Positions 31,034-42,954 are shown, numbered from the stretch's first letter. The stretch is 64,000 bases of DNA from Siphonodentalium dalli (GCA_032622095.1 CP136062.1:51103349-51167348); one strand, 5' to 3'. Numbers and translations are program-made. The notes: generated from the letters alone by a model not told the origin.

Positions 31034-31287
31034 TTAACCCTTTCATGATGGGAGCTGCGCTGGTGTAGCATTAAAGATCCTGTGCCTTCTCTTATATATG
31101 AGAGTCTCCCATAAGCCAGTGCATTCTCTTCTACATAGGGAGCATCACATACATAGGAGATTAAAATGGCTTACAGGGTCAAGGAAAATATTGTTAGGCC
31201 AATGTATTCTTTAATATATATGTGAGGCTATATATTGTCACAGGGTTTTCGCAAAATTTCAGTAAGCTCCTGTCTTGGAAGGGTTAA
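31034..31287. mobile_element. TTAA-D MITE
   Basis: TTAACCCTTTCATGATGGGA to TGTCTTGGAAGGGTTAA. Lies 17 bases from the previous copy and in opposite orientation. Confidence 0.75.
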
Positions 31288-31596
31288 GTCACCACGACAC
31301 AACGAGGACCCTCTAGTCACAGCCTTGACAAAACTTGGCAATAACTTTTTCCAATAACCAAACACTGCTGCTCAGAAACTTCATGCATAATTCCTAAACT
31401 TCCTCACGACAATTAGGTCTAAATCTTGTTAACCCCAGTGTCTAGGGCTTAATCACCGTCCATATTAGGAGGCGTTACTTTTGCTACGACAATGTTTTCC
31501 ATTAAATTCCCGTGGCCACACCATCGGATTGGCGCTTCCTTTCTGTGGGTCTCGTCGCTGATAGCAGATACATGCTCGCTATTCTATAGGTCGGTC

Positions 31597-31740
31597 ATTG
31601 ATTTTCTTCACATTGCCTTTTGTGTTTATAGATTTGTCCTATCAGTTTTTGACTTATTCCCCAGAGCATCAGTGTGTTTTAAGACGACATCAGTGAACTT
31701 TGTGTATATACGACCATTTAACATCGGCAAACAATAAACA
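31597..31740 (+). repeat. Duplicated segment, copy without insertions
   Basis: GGTCATTGATTTTCTTCACA...TTTTGTGTTTATAGATTTG...GACTTATTCCCCAGAG...ACGACCATTTAACATCGGC. This block recurs at 33102-33890, where two MITEs split it. It is too short and frame-poor to call a gene. Confidence 0.75.
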
Positions 31741-32238
31741 TATCAGATCGTTTAGGATTTCTTTTGACGTCATCTGGTCATTGACTTTAAAGACTTTCGA
31801 GCCTCATTCACCCTTATTTGGAATTAATTTTGTGCTGCGTTGGAATTTTTATAGAGATCCTCACGGATTACTATGTTCTTGAAATTCAGTAACGGTATGT
31901 TTCAGCTTTAATATTATATAGATGAATTACATTCATATAGTCTGTAAGTCAATCCGGTAAATATCATGTTTCGTTGCACCCCCTCACATTTTGATTTTAT
32001 ATATATAGCAATGATCGGCATCATCAGCTGATCACGATGATAGTTATATGCCATCATGAAAGATCTCCAAAGATAAAACAAATCAAGGGAGAGCATCTCA
32101 TTGTCAAATAATAATGGTTATAAATTACTTCATAACTTGAACATGGTAAACGGATGTCCTCGGCAGGGACCCGCCCAGAGGGAGAAATGTGAGGTATCTT
32201 ATCCCTAAAATGAGTACCTTCTCCCTGCATATGTCCAT

Positions 32239-32495
32239 TTAACCCTTCCATGACTGAAGCTTCCTGAAATTTAGCGAAAACCCTGTGCCAATGCATTCGC
32301 TTATATATGCATAGGGAGCCTTGCATATATAAGAGAATTCATTGGTTGGCCTAACAATATTTACCTTGACCTTTTAAGCCGGTGCATTCTCTAAAAATGC
32401 AAGGCTCTCTATGGGAGACTCATGTATATCAGAGAATGCACTGGCACAGGATCTTTAATGCTGCACCAGCGCAGCTCCTGTCATGAAATGGTTAA
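32239..32495. mobile_element. TTAA-D MITE
   Basis: TTAACCCTTCCATGACTGAA to TCATGAAATGGTTAA, two modules with ATGCGA/AGGGAGCC centres. The right terminus has a G-to-T change (AAATGG). Confidence 0.75.
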
Positions 32496-32618
32496 TATTG
32501 TATTTAAAATGTATTTGCTGATTATAATAAACAATTAGGGAGCAGTGACTTCTCTTATTTTAAAAACTCTAGGCAGGTCCCTAATCCTCGGAAATTCAAA
32601 TGGGTTGACATACTCCTG

Positions 32619-33013
32619 TTAACCCTTTACCCAACTCAAAAATGGCCAAATAAAGCTGCAACAGCCTAAATTATCTTGGGTCTGTCTCAATAAAACCATA
32701 CAAATATGGATATCATTGGAATCGGCTCATTGACCACATTGTGATGGTTACAGTTATGCCCTATGCCAATACATTCTCTTATATATGCGAGTCGACCATA
32801 GGTCGCCTCGCATATATAAGAGAATGCATTGGCCTAAAAAAAAATCTTTTTTTTAACACTTTTTACCATTTTTTCTTACATTCTTTAACAATTTTATAAT
32901 TTTTAATGTGTTAAGCCAATGCATTCTCTTATATATGCGAGGCGACCTATGGTCGACTCGCATATATAAGAGAATGCATTGGCACAGGGCCGTTCTGTTG
33001 GGTAAAGGGTTAA
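32619..33013 (-). mobile_element. TTAA-A MITE, reversed
   Basis: TTAACCCTTTACCCAACTCA to TCTGTTGGGTAAAGGGTTAA, both TTAA present, two hairpin modules. Confidence 0.9.
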
Positions 33014-33135
33014 TAAAGATCTGATATGTCTGGTATTTGGGATGAGAGTTCACGCAGTGTGTATAGGGGACAGTTAAGCACCTATTTCTGTGTCTATAAG
33101 GCAGTCGTTGATTTTCTTCACATTGCCTTTTGTGT

Positions 33136-33388
33136 TTATCCCTTTCATGATGGGAGCTGCGCTAGTGCAGCATTAAAGATTCTGTGCCAATGCATTCTCT
33201 TATATATGCGAGTCTCCCATAGGGAGCCTCGCATATAAGAGAATGCACTGGCTTACAAGGTTATATTGTTAGGCCAATGTATTCTCTTATATATGTGAGG
33301 CTCCCTATGGGAGACTCGCTTATATAAGAGAATGCATTGGCATAGGTTTTTCGCTAAATTTCAAGAAGCTCCAGTCATGGAAGGGCTA
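33136..33388. mobile_element. TTAA-D MITE at a non-canonical site
   Basis: Inserted in the duplicated segment where the empty copy reads GTTTATAGATTTG. The left border is TTATCCCTTTCATGATGGGA and the right border AGGGCTATAGATTTG, so the target was TTAT/TATA-like rather than TTAA. Confidence 0.7.
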
Positions 33389-33518
33389 TAGATTTGTCTG
33401 TTTATGGATTTGACGTATCAGTTTTTGACTTATTCCCCAGAGAATCCGTGTGTTTTAGGACAACATCAGTGAACTTTTTGTGATTCAAATTACATGCAGT
33501 ATATTACTACACGACCAT

Positions 33519-33878
33519 TTAACCCTTTCATGAAGGGAGCTGCGTTGGTGCAGCATTAGAGATCCTGTGCCAGTGCATTCTCTTATATATGTGAGTCTCC
33601 CATAGGGAGCCTCCCATATATAAGAGAATGCACTGGCTTACAAGATTCATGATGGGAGTCGCGCTGGTGCAGCATTAAAGATCCAGTGCTAAAGCATTCT
33701 CATATATATGCAAGTCTCCCATAGGGAGCCTCCCATATATAAGAGAATGCTCTTGCTTATTAGGCCAATGTTTTGTCTTATATTAGAGGTGGCCCATAGG
33801 TGACTCGCATATATAAGAGAATGCATTGGCACAGGGTTTTCGCAAAATTTCAGTAATCTCCAGTCATGGTAGTGTTAA
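33519..33878. mobile_element. TTAA-D MITE with internal tandem duplication
   Basis: TTAACCCTTTCATGAAGGGA to CAGTCATGGTAGTGTTAA. The empty copy has a single TTAA (CCATTTAACATCGGC). Inside, the left third (GGGAGCTGCGTTGGTGCAGC) is repeated, giving three hairpin modules. Confidence 0.8.
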
Positions 33879-33903
33879 AATCGGCAAACAGACTGTTTAG
33901 GAT

Positions 33904-34112
33904 TAGAGTAATGCTCTAAATAATCGGCTCCTTAACAACTTAGAATTATGGGTAACTTTTCAGGATTTAGTCGGAAATATGGCTTGTTGCCATTCATCGG
34001 AAAGCTCTCAGTGAGAGCTCTCCGATTAATGGCAACAAGCCAAATTTCCGACTAAATCCTGAAAAGTTACCCATAATTCTGCTGTGGTTAAGGAGTCGAT
34101 TATTTAGAGCAT
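33904..34112. mobile_element. TA-FB MITE
   Basis: Full foldback with both arms. The termini are decayed (GAGTAATGCTC at left, GAGCATTTGA at right). Confidence 0.8.
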
Positions 34113-34539
34113 TTGACTTTGAAGATCGACGTTCGAGTCTTGTTCATCCTTATTTTACTTTTAGAACTGAATGAGAGAATCCGTTCAAGAATGATTGGAA
34201 AACCATATGGTGTTTCTTTGCCTGTCGTCTGCTTATGTTATCTGAACATTCCATACAAATAAATTCATGGAAATCTGTATATTGTCATCATGTCTCTGTC
34301 GTCATGTGCTATTTATATTATTTGAACAACCCTACAAATGAATAAATGGGAAACATTTAACATTGTTTCTCAGTCTGTTGTCTGTTTATATTATACTAAG
34401 CTGGTGTGCACGACTTCATCCGGACTATTTATTTGTGCTTGCCTCTGTCTGGACAGAATATCGGGAGAAAGAAAAAAACTATTGTTCGATCGTCCCGAAA
34501 CATGCCTATATGAGCGTATATGAGTGAGGTCAAGGTCAA

Positions 34540-34700
34540 GTACATGGTTGCACCTGAAATTGGACCACCCATATTGTTTCTGGGATCAAAGTAGGTCTAC
34601 ATACCAAATTTGAGTCAGATCGGTCGAGCAGTTTTCGAGTCTATAACACACATACACACATACATACAGACAGAAGTTCCAAAATATATAATAGACTAGC
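34540..34700 (+). repeat. LINE/SINE-like 3' tail, copy 1
   Basis: AAATTTGAGTCAGATCGGTC, GAGCAGTTTTCGAGTC, an ACACATACACAC tract and the end AAAATATATAATAGAC. The same end closes the next repeat at 35321. This layout (protein-less tail, (ACAC/ACAG)n, then AATATATAATAGA) is usual for RTE-like 3' ends. The assignment is tentative. Confidence 0.45.
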
Positions 34701-35321
34701 CAATGAGCCCGACGTTGTCCGGGCTATTCAAAAACCAAATTTCAAGTCGATAGCTCCATCCGTTTCCGAGATCTGGTCTGCGCATGCGCGAAGCTGGCGT
34801 CGCACTGGCTCGGCGACCCGATAAAATTCGTATCCGGGGCAAGATACATTCACATACCAAATTTCAAGTCGATAGCTCCACCCGTTTCCGAGATCTCGTC
34901 TGCGCATTCGCGAAGCTGGCGTCGCACGGGCTCGGCGGCCCGATAAAATTTGTATCCGGGGCAAGATACATTCACATACCAAATTTCAAGTCGATAGCTC
35001 CACCCGTTTCCGAGATCTCGTCTGCGTATGCGAGAAGCTGGCGTCTCACGGGCTCAGTGACCCGATAAAAATTGTATTCGGGGCAAGATACATTCACATA
35101 CCAAATTTCAAGTCGATAGCTCCACCCGTTTCCGAGATCTCGTCTGCGCATGCGCTGCACGGGCGTCGCACGGGCTCGCCAAAACGACAACGACCACCGC
35201 CTGGTCAAACTACACACACGTACCAAGTTTCGTCCCGATCGGTCGAGAATCGTAGATTTGTATTAATGACAGACAGACAAACAGACAGACAGACAGAGGT
35301 CTTCAAAATATATAATAGATT
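34701..35321 (+). repeat. GC-rich ~122-bp tandem repeat with LINE-like tail
   Basis: Four units begin AAATTTCAAGTCGATAGCTC at about 34736, 34858, 34980 and 35102. Each holds CCGTTTCCGAGATCT, GTCTGCGCATGCGC or similar and GGCAAGATACATTCACATAC. A last diverged piece follows, then (ACAG)n and AAAATATATAATAGATT. It is markedly richer in CpG than its surroundings. The 84-94 residue frames on either strand are readings of the repeat. Confidence 0.8.
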
Positions 35322-35603
35322 GACATCCCTAAAAATAGAAAATAGACCAATTGATATTTATACTTTTAGAACTGACTGGGAATCCATAGAAGAGTGAGGG
35401 GGTTAAAATGGCTCTTTAGCCAACAACCTCTGATTGACTAATGAATGTAAGCATATTAATGAGATCTGGTATGAGAGGTGATTTCCGCCTGCAGCCTTGA
35501 AAATTTTGATCATAAGTTTGGTCAAATGAAATTTTCTTTGGGCATTTTCTAAAAAATTAGGCCAATAGCCGATTTGGCTACCCACAGCATGAACTGAGGT
35601 ATA

Positions 35604-35816
35604 CAGTAATGCCCTAATTAATATACTCCTTAACTGCAGCAGAATTATGGGTAACTTTTCAGGATTTAGTCAGAAATATGGCTTGTTGCCATTCATCGGA
35701 AAGCTCTCGGGGAGAGCTTTCTGATGAATGACAACAAGCCATATTTCCGACTAAATCCTGAAAAGTTACCCATAATTCTGCTGTGGTTAAGGAGTCGATT
35801 ATTTAGGGCATTACTG
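35604..35816. mobile_element. TA-FB MITE
   Basis: CAGTAATGCCCTAATTAATA to GGGCATTACTG, TA on both sides, near-perfect foldback. Confidence 0.9.
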
Positions 35817-35862
35817 TACTTTTAGAACTGACTTGGAGAATCTATTCATGAGTCAATGGATT

Positions 35863-35997
35863 CTTCCCTTTTATGACCGGAGAACCGCTAGTGCAGCATT
35901 AAAGATCCCATAGGGAGCCTCGCATATACAAGAGAATGCACTGGCTTATGAAGTCAAGGTAAATATTTCAAGAAGCTGCAGTCATGGAATGGGTTAT
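35863..35997. mobile_element. TTAA-D MITE, degenerate
   Basis: CGCTAGTGCAGCATTAAAGA and TTTCAAGAAGCTGCAGTCAT remain; terminal TTAA are lost. Confidence 0.55.
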
Positions 35998-36138
35998 CAT
36001 ACCTTGGGAGACTTAAGTCACTTCTCCCTGTTTGGTTATTAGGGAGAAGTGGACTGTTATCAGGGAGAAGAATGAAGTTCAATTTACACCCCAACATTTT
36101 GGGGTATAAAACATGTCCGCTGGCAGTCATCTTGGTTG

Positions 36139-36531
36139 TTAACCCTTTACCCAACAGAAGGGCCCTGTGCCAATGCATTCTCTTATATATGCGAGTAGGT
36201 CGCCTCGCATATATAAGAGAATGCATTGGCTTAACACATTAAAAATTATAAAATTGTTAAAGAATGTAAGAAAAAATGGTAAAAAGTGTTAAAAAAAGAT
36301 TTTTTTTAGGCCAATGCATTCTCTTATATATGCGAGGCGACCTATGGTCGACTCGCATATATAAGATAATGCATTGGCACAGGACATAACTGTAACTATC
36401 ACAATGTGGTCAAGGAGCCGGTTCCAATGATATCCATATTTGTATGGTTCTATTGAGACATACCGAAGATATTTTAGGCTGTTGAAGCTTTATTTGGCCG
36501 GTTTTTGCCGTTTTGTTGGGTAAAGGGTTAA
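36139..36531 (+). mobile_element. TTAA-A MITE
   Basis: TTAACCCTTTACCCAACAGA to TTGTTGGGTAAAGGGTTAA. The first module lacks eight bases of its centre (GCGAGTAGGTCGCC). Confidence 0.9.
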
Positions 36532-36599
36532 TTTACATTCCGGCCTTATATGGTCCAATAGATATTATACAACACAAGAGCCCAGTTAAAAATCCATTA

Positions 36600-36765
36600 T
36601 AAATTCACCCTCTGGGAACCTCATTCTGCTGAGGTGTAAGCAGAATGAGGTCCCCAGAGGGTGAATTTGGTGATGCTAGCCCGCTATGCGGGGTAGCATC
36701 ACTAAATTCACCCTCTGGGGACCTCATTCTGCAAATGACAGACACCCTATTTCAAGGCTTGACCA
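36600..36765. mobile_element. GAGG-FB element, core only
   Basis: Three alternating arms: complement near 36604, direct near 36641, complement near 36700. The loop is GATGCTAGCCCGCTATGCGG. Confidence 0.7.
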
Positions 36766-36785
36766 TTTTAATAAGAAAATACAAT

Positions 36786-37217
36786 TTAAAGGCCCACTTA
36801 ATTTTCGAATGCCCAGATAACATTTTTCCATGTTATATACCATTTGGAAGAGGAACCAAACAAATATATATTCCACCAGAATATACGAAGCAGCAGTGGC
36901 CTAGGACTGTGCACCAAGTGACAGAGATTCATTCCAAGACTTCACTCCTTGTCAACCCAGAATGCATCAGAATTCAAACTAAGAGCTAGAGTTATTCCCC
37001 TTCCATTGAGTATAATAAACTTTATAGTACAGTCCGGATCAAAATTAAATACAGGACACATCCTGGTAACTCGACAAAAACAACATGTACCCAGTTTATT
37101 CGACTGGATCAGTTAATAATACAATGTTTTGGAGCTTCCTCTTTCAAATGGTATTTAACATGGAATATGTTGTATATAATGTGATCTGGTGATTCGAAAA
37201 CTAAGTGGGCCTTTAAA
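36786..37217. mobile_element. CCAC-TIR element
   Basis: TTTAAAGGCCCACTTAATTT at left, AAACTAAGTGGGCCTTTAAA at right. The interior is largely its own inverted repeat: CCATTTGGAAGAGGAA near 36840 against TTTGGAGCTTCCTCTTTCAA near 37130. Confidence 0.75.
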
Positions 37218-37469
37218 TATGTTGTTGGGGACATATGCAAACTGGTATATGAGAGAGAGAGGTCACTTCTCCATGGGACATAAATAGGCTGAAGAGGCAG
37301 AGTTTGCGGAGAAGATGTCTCCCAAGTCGCCCTCTAGGCTGGTTCCTGAACTGATTTGGAGAATCTATTTCAATCTCTACCAGAGCGCACCAGTCATACT
37401 GCCTTTCTTACCGAGTCTTCAAGGGAGGTAAACCTGCATGGAGTTTGAATCTATTTGTGAGTAAATGTG

Positions 37470-37869
37470 TTAACCCTTTACCCAACAGAACGGCCCTGTG
37501 CCAATGCATTCTCTTATATATGCGAGTCGACCATAGGTCGCCTCGCATATATAAGATAATGCATTGGCTTAACACATTAAAAATTATAAAATTGTTAAAG
37601 AATGTAAGAAAAAATGGTAAAAAGTGTTAAAAAAAGATTTTTTTTAGGCCAATGCATTCTCTTATATATGCGAGGCGACCTATGGTCGACTCGCATATAT
37701 AAGAGAATGCATTGGCACAGGGCATAACTGTAACCATCACAATGTGGTCAATGAGCCGGTTCCAATGATATCCATATTTGTATGGTTTTATTGAGACAGA
37801 CCCAAGATAATTTAGGCTGTTGTAGCTTTATTTGGCCGTTTTTGGCCGGTTTGTTGGGTAAAGGGTTAA
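37470..37869 (+). mobile_element. TTAA-A MITE
   Basis: TTAA at both ends, two modules, one arm with AAGATAATGC for AAGAGAATGC. Confidence 0.9.
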
Positions 37870-38129
37870 CATTGCTTGTTAGCCACTTGTTGTGTTTAAC
37901 TAATTGATGGTCCATTATTGTGGGTATGGGTAGAATATATTTCATTCTTTTGTGATTATTGATCAGCCATCGGATGCTTTGTTGTTGCACTTTTGTCTGA
38001 GCTTTCAGTAATTATTGGCAGAGTGTCATGTTTATTCCGGTGTGACGGTGTCAGCTTCGCTTTATACTTTTGCTGGTGTCACCCCGTTTTCTGGTACGCA
38101 ATGTTCTCATCGCTGTGACTTCCTGTACT

Positions 38130-38790
38130 AAATCGAGCCTGAGTTTAGTGTGCTTGACTTTTGCAGAAAGAGGTCTCCTGAGGGTGAATTTACAGTAATG
38201 CTCTAAATAATCGACTCCTTAACCACAGCATAATTATGGGTAATTTTTCAGGATTTAGTCAGAAATATGGCTTGTTGCCATTCATCGGAAAGCTCTCACT
38301 GAGAGCTTTCCAATGAATGGCAACAAGCCATATTTCCGACTAAATCCTGATAAGTCACCCATAATTCTGCTGTGGTTAAGCAGTCGATTAATTAGGGCAT
38401 TACTGTAGTGACGCTATATGCGGCATAGCATCACCAAATTCGCTCTCTGGGGACCTCATTCTGCTTTGGCCTCATCTTCTCTGGAAAGTTTCTTTATTAT
38501 CAAATTTCTATAGAAACTTCTTCACATAGATTCTATTTCTTTTTTAGTTTAGTTTCTCTATATCCCCAAATTGGCAGACGATACATTGCATAATCGAGAT
38601 TCCCAATGGGTGTACATAACAATATTCACATTTGGGAACATCAAATCTGAGTTTGTGTCTCTCATAGCAGATAAGATCATGCAGAATGAGATCCCCAGAG
38701 GGTGAGTTTGGTGATGATAGCCTGCTATGTGGTATAGCATCACAAATTCAACCTCTGGGGATCTCATTCTGCAAATGACATGTTTAAATT
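38130..38790. mobile_element. GAGG-FB element split by a TA-FB MITE
   Basis: Outer arms near 38163 and 38440 and a second pair near 38685 and 38750, with spacer TTTCTTTATTATCAAATTTC. The left arm is interrupted at GGGTGAATTTA by the MITE at 38193-38405. Confidence 0.8.
38193..38405. mobile_element. TA-FB MITE with a demonstrable empty site
   Basis: Left junction GGGTGAATTTA|CAGTAATGC, right junction GGGCATTACTG|TAGTGACGCT. Uninterrupted GAGG-FB copies read GGGTGAATTTAGTGATGCT, so exactly one TA was duplicated. Confidence 0.95.
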
Positions 38791-39059
38791 GGGTGTCACC
38801 CCCTTTTCTGGTACGCAATGTTCTCTTCGCTCTGAATTTCAGTACGATATAATCATTGCCGAGTAGTTATCCCTTAGGAAAAAGTCCTTTGTTGAACTTA
38901 TTATCTAAACATTTCCCAAAAAAGAATATAAAAATATTTCTGCGTTGTATTATCTTTTAGTCTGTTTGTCGTCTACTTTTATTCCCTGAACATTCCTCCA
39001 GATCATCGATCCCTCCAGATTAATAATTGACCATTCCAATTTGTACTTTCATAAAAAGT

Positions 39060-39470
39060 ATAAAAATGGTTAATGGACGAGTGACTGGACATGTGGAATA
39101 ATAAGAGCTATAGGTCCAAATTGATTTTTGAGTTCCGAATGTCCAGTCGCAAGCCCATTAATTGTCTGCATTTTGAACATAACTTGAATAGTATTCGAGA
39201 GAATTTTATGGAATTTGGTATGTGTCCTTCATTTGATTATTTTTTAATAATGAACCTTTTCAACTTAGAATTTTCTGATTATTTTCTTGTTTGGATGGAA
39301 ACTGAAGGCATGCATGATTATCGGATAGTCATGTTCAAATTTGGGTTCCTTCTGAGCACTTCTGAGTTATGCCCCTTTTTCGACTTAGAATTTGCCAATT
39401 ATTATTCTTGTATCTGGTCAAATATGTTTACAACATAGATAATAAACTATTGCAAGCCAATTTGGATTAA
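39060..39470 (+). repeat. Diverged interspersed repeat of 'tgccccttttcaacttagaatt' type
   Basis: Two internal units contain ATGAACCTTTTCAACTTAGA and TATGCCCCTTTTTCGACTTA, a motif also found near 17230, 17620 and 17740. The 115-residue frame reads these repeats and shows no domain. Confidence 0.5.
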
Positions 39471-39650
39471 ATTTTTGTTCCCAGAATAAAAATATTCATT
39501 TCTAACAATAGTCACCCGTCAGATTAAGCCACCATATTTGGGGAACGTGTGGCCTACTGGCCTTTTATTGACTTATAAGACAGTTTTGAAATATTGACAA
39601 AAGAATTACTTTTACACAGATGAAAAATTCACATAAATCTCGATAAATAA

Positions 39651-40154
39651 CACCCCTGGTCAAGTGATCCTGCTGATGTGATATGATGTGGTTAGGTCCT
39701 GCTGAATTGCTATAATGATGTTATGGCAAACTGCATGATGCTATTAACATAATGTACCATTATTATTTTTTATTGGTCTTTTTCGCGGTGTTCCGATAAT
39801 CTGAACATATACAGGAAAAGATATGATGTGCACATCAAACATTCAAAAACCTATTTATTGCGAAATATTTTTAATACTTGTATTAGTTGTTGAAAGTCGA
39901 CCATAATCAAGATGGTTATTCACGTCATATTAGAAACCCCAGCACAGACATTATTATATTTTTCAAAAATATATATGTTCATCAATGTTTCATACACACA
40001 CTGATTTTTTTCTGAAATTGCTCGGATTAGCCAAACACCGTGAAAATTACAACTTAAAAAAAAATAACAGCATCAGTTTGCCCTACCACATCATAGCAAT
40101 TCAACAGGACCACCAGCATCATAGCATATTAGCAGGACCACTTGACCAAGGGTG
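39651..40154. mobile_element. Inverted-repeat element, family seen once
   Basis: CACCCCTGGTCAAGTGATCC with TGCTGATGTG at 39651 and CACATCATAGCAATTCAACA to CACTTGACCAAGGGTG at 40154, inverted over about 75 bases. Non-coding. Confidence 0.65.
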
Positions 40155-41090
40155 CTTATTAGAGGTGCCACGATTATTGATTTTGATAATAGATAATCGG
40201 TTGTCAATAATCGACTATAATCGATTAATCGTACCAAATATTAATAATCAGTGGAAGTATTCCGTAATATGACCTATTGGCTGGGTGCTGGTTAACTCAA
40301 TAACTGCACTGTCACTGGTTGTTTGAGGCATCGGCTGATGTAATTTTTACGTTAATAAAGTGCATCATAAACTACTGTTAATGACTAATGAGCACAATGT
40401 ATTGAATAACATCACAGTTCTCGGCGATGTTATGGTTATAATATTAGAACGAATGTAGCAATTAATTTCAGTTTTATGAATAGCCAAATATGCAAACAAT
40501 ATAAAAGTAGGAATGAACGATTGACCGCCGGCGGTTCCTAAAAAAAGGCATCAAATGTTACAGAAATTATATGTTTCATCAAACTTCCAGAGCGTTGTTA
40601 ACAATCACAAACGTGTGCCCCCACCTGCAATTTGCAGGACTCAGAACAAGCTAAGTATTTGATAATAAGTCAGTTTCATCAGCATTCACCACACGATATG
40701 CGATAGCCTTTACTACATGTAGTAACTTCTAAGTATACATTTGTACTTATGCAAACAAAGTACACTCGCAATTATATTGCGGAGAACGTCGCTGATTAAA
40801 ATGCCGTATATATTGGTTCCCTGGTTTTAGAGAGAATGTCAATCAACTTCACATTGGTCCAATCAGATTCAAGGGCGAGTGCATTCAGTTCATTGAACAC
40901 AGTGACAGTCGGAACATTTCAAAGACATAGTGCCACCTTTCAAGTATAAATATACAACGACGTCACAATGTGTTCAAATCTGCACTGCATGCCGCCAATT
41001 TGTAGAATATACAACGACCTGACGAGAAACCATGTCGCATCATCAAATGAACTGACGACTGTTTGCAACATATATTAGTAGGGTATCCTA
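40155..41090. other. Unannotated DNA
   Basis: Near 40170-40240 there is an imperfect TAATCGATTA-rich stretch (GAGGTGCCACGATTATTGAT), reminiscent of hAT ends but without a partner. Nothing else recognised. Confidence 0.4.
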
Positions 41091-41094
41091 TTTA

Positions 41095-41316
41095 CAGCAA
41101 TGCCCTAAGTAATCGACTTCTTAACCACAGCAGAATTATGGGTAACTTTTCAGGATTTAGTCGGAAATATGGCTTGTTGCCATTCATCGGAAAGTTCTCA
41201 GTGTTTACTGTGAGAGCTTTCCGATGAATGGCAACAAGCCATATATCCGACTAAATCCTGAAAAATTACCCATAATTCTGCTGTGGTTAAGGAGTCAATT
41301 ACTTAGGGCATTACTC
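41095..41316. mobile_element. TA-FB MITE
   Basis: CAGCAATGCCCTAAGTAATC to GGGCATTACTC, TA on both sides; loop slightly enlarged (TCTCAGTGTTTACTGTGAGA). Confidence 0.85.
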
Positions 41317-41324
41317 TAGATCAT

Positions 41325-41450
41325 TGAGGGTATCATGTCTCGATCATGGAGGGGTATCATGTATTGATAATTGAGGGTATCATGTCTCGATCATGATTGT
41401 TATCATATCTCCATTATTGTTGGTTATCGTGTCTCCATTATATCGGGTCT
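41325..41450 (+). repeat. ~30-bp tandem repeat
   Basis: Unit approximates TTGAGGGTATCATGTCTCGA followed by TCATG-rich bases, four diverged copies directly behind the MITE. Confidence 0.65.
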
Positions 41451-41769
41451 CACATCTAACATATACAAGTAGACCATATTGTGGTCTAATCTTTCATTCC
41501 TTCAGGCGTATTGATTTATCATGGGATGCTTTGTTGTGTGGCAGTCATCGACCTACTGTATCTACTGAGAAGCAACGGTTCATGTCACTTTCCTTTGTTA
41601 TTCGGTGCTGTTGTGCGACAGTGTTCTAATTTTTAAATGCCCGAGAACAGACACAGCGTATGCCTGTATACAACCACATATCAAAACATGCCTTCAAATT
41701 AATTTGCGTAGATCTTGGTCACCTAAAACTGATTCTGATTGCATGGTCAGTTAGCATGTGTTCCCTTCA

Positions 41770-41835
41770 AGCCTAAGTTTAGTGTGTGCAGGATAGCATC
41801 ACTAAAGCTTCCTTCTGGGGACCTCAATCTATTAC
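41770..41835. mobile_element. GAGG-FB fragment
   Basis: Only GCAGGATAGCATCACTAAAG and CTTCTGGGGACCTCAATCT remain. Confidence 0.6.
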
Positions 41836-41842
41836 AGGTACA

Positions 41843-42227
41843 TTAACCCTTTACCCAACAGAACGGCCCTGTGCCAATGCATTCTCTTATATATGCGAGT
41901 CGACCTTAGGTCGCCTCACATATATAAGAGAATCCATTGGCTTAACATATTAAAAATGATAAAATTGTCAAAGAATGTAGAAAAATATTATAATTTTTTT
42001 TTTAGGCCAATGCATTCTCTTATATATGCGAGGCGACCTATGGTCGACTCGCATATATAAGAGAATGCATTGGCACAGGGCATAACTGTAACCATCACAA
42101 TGTGGTCAATGAACCGGTTCCAATGGTATCCATATTTGTATGGTGTTATTGAGACAGACCGAAGGTATTTTAGGCTGTTGAAGCTTTATTTGGGCGTTTT
42201 TGGCCGTTTTGTTGGGTAAAGGGTTAA
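41843..42227 (+). mobile_element. TTAA-A MITE, subtype with shortened spacer
   Basis: TTAA at both ends. The spacer is TTAACATATTAAAAATGATA with GTCAAAGAATGTAG, shared with the 55412 copy, so these two form a subfamily. Confidence 0.9.
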
Positions 42228-42309
42228 ACTGAGGCTTGTTTCCCTTGGATATGTTGACGTCGTTTTGAGGTACAACTCTAAGTTTTACTAATGCAGTGCT
42301 GTCAGTGCC

Positions 42310-42745
42310 TCAAACTTTCAGAACCAAGCCTGTCATTTGCAGAATGAGGGTGAATTTAGTGATGCTATCCTGCATAGCGGACTAGCATCACTAAATTTTC
42401 CCTCTGGGGACCTCATTCTGCTTAGGCCTCATGTTCTCTGGAAAGTTTCTTTATTATCAAATTTCTATAGAAACTTCTTCACATAGCTTCTATTTCTTTT
42501 ACAGTTTAGTTTCTCTATATCCCCAAATTGGCAGATGACAAATTGCATAATCGAGGTTCCCAATGTGTGTTCATCACAATATTCACCATTTGGGTACTTC
42601 AATCTGAGTCCTACAAATGTATGTCTCTCATAGCAGATGAGGCCATGCAGAATGAGGTCCCCAGAGGGTGAATTCAGTGATGCTAGCCCACTATGCTAGC
42701 CCATTCTGCAAATGACAGGCACACTAAACTCAGGCTTTGCTAAGG
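42310..42745. mobile_element. GAGG-FB element
   Basis: Two arm pairs and the TTTCTTTATTATCAAATTTC spacer, as at 38130-38790 without the MITE. Confidence 0.75.
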
Positions 42746-42954
42746 TCTCACGATGTACTGTTTTCTCACTAGTCAGTCGTCAATATTGACATGAAATTTG
42801 GTCCCTCAGGTGATTGAAATAAATTCCCGCGATACATGGAGTGCCAGGATTTAGTTTCTGGCTGTTTGACGTCATTGGAGTCACATTATCCTCCAACTGT
42901 CATATTGATTAAAAGTCGGCTTTACACTGTTCTTTAAGGCAACCTTGGCAGTAT

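Noticed and set aside
34128-34155. tRNA T-arm (GTTCGAGTC)
   Set aside because: No matching acceptor, D or anticodon arms upstream.
39091-39438. 115-residue ORF as a host gene
   Set aside because: It is made of two diverged units of an interspersed repeat that also occurs at 17230-17750.
40165-40245. hAT end in the TAATCGATTA-rich stretch
   Set aside because: No inverted partner and no 8-bp duplication found.
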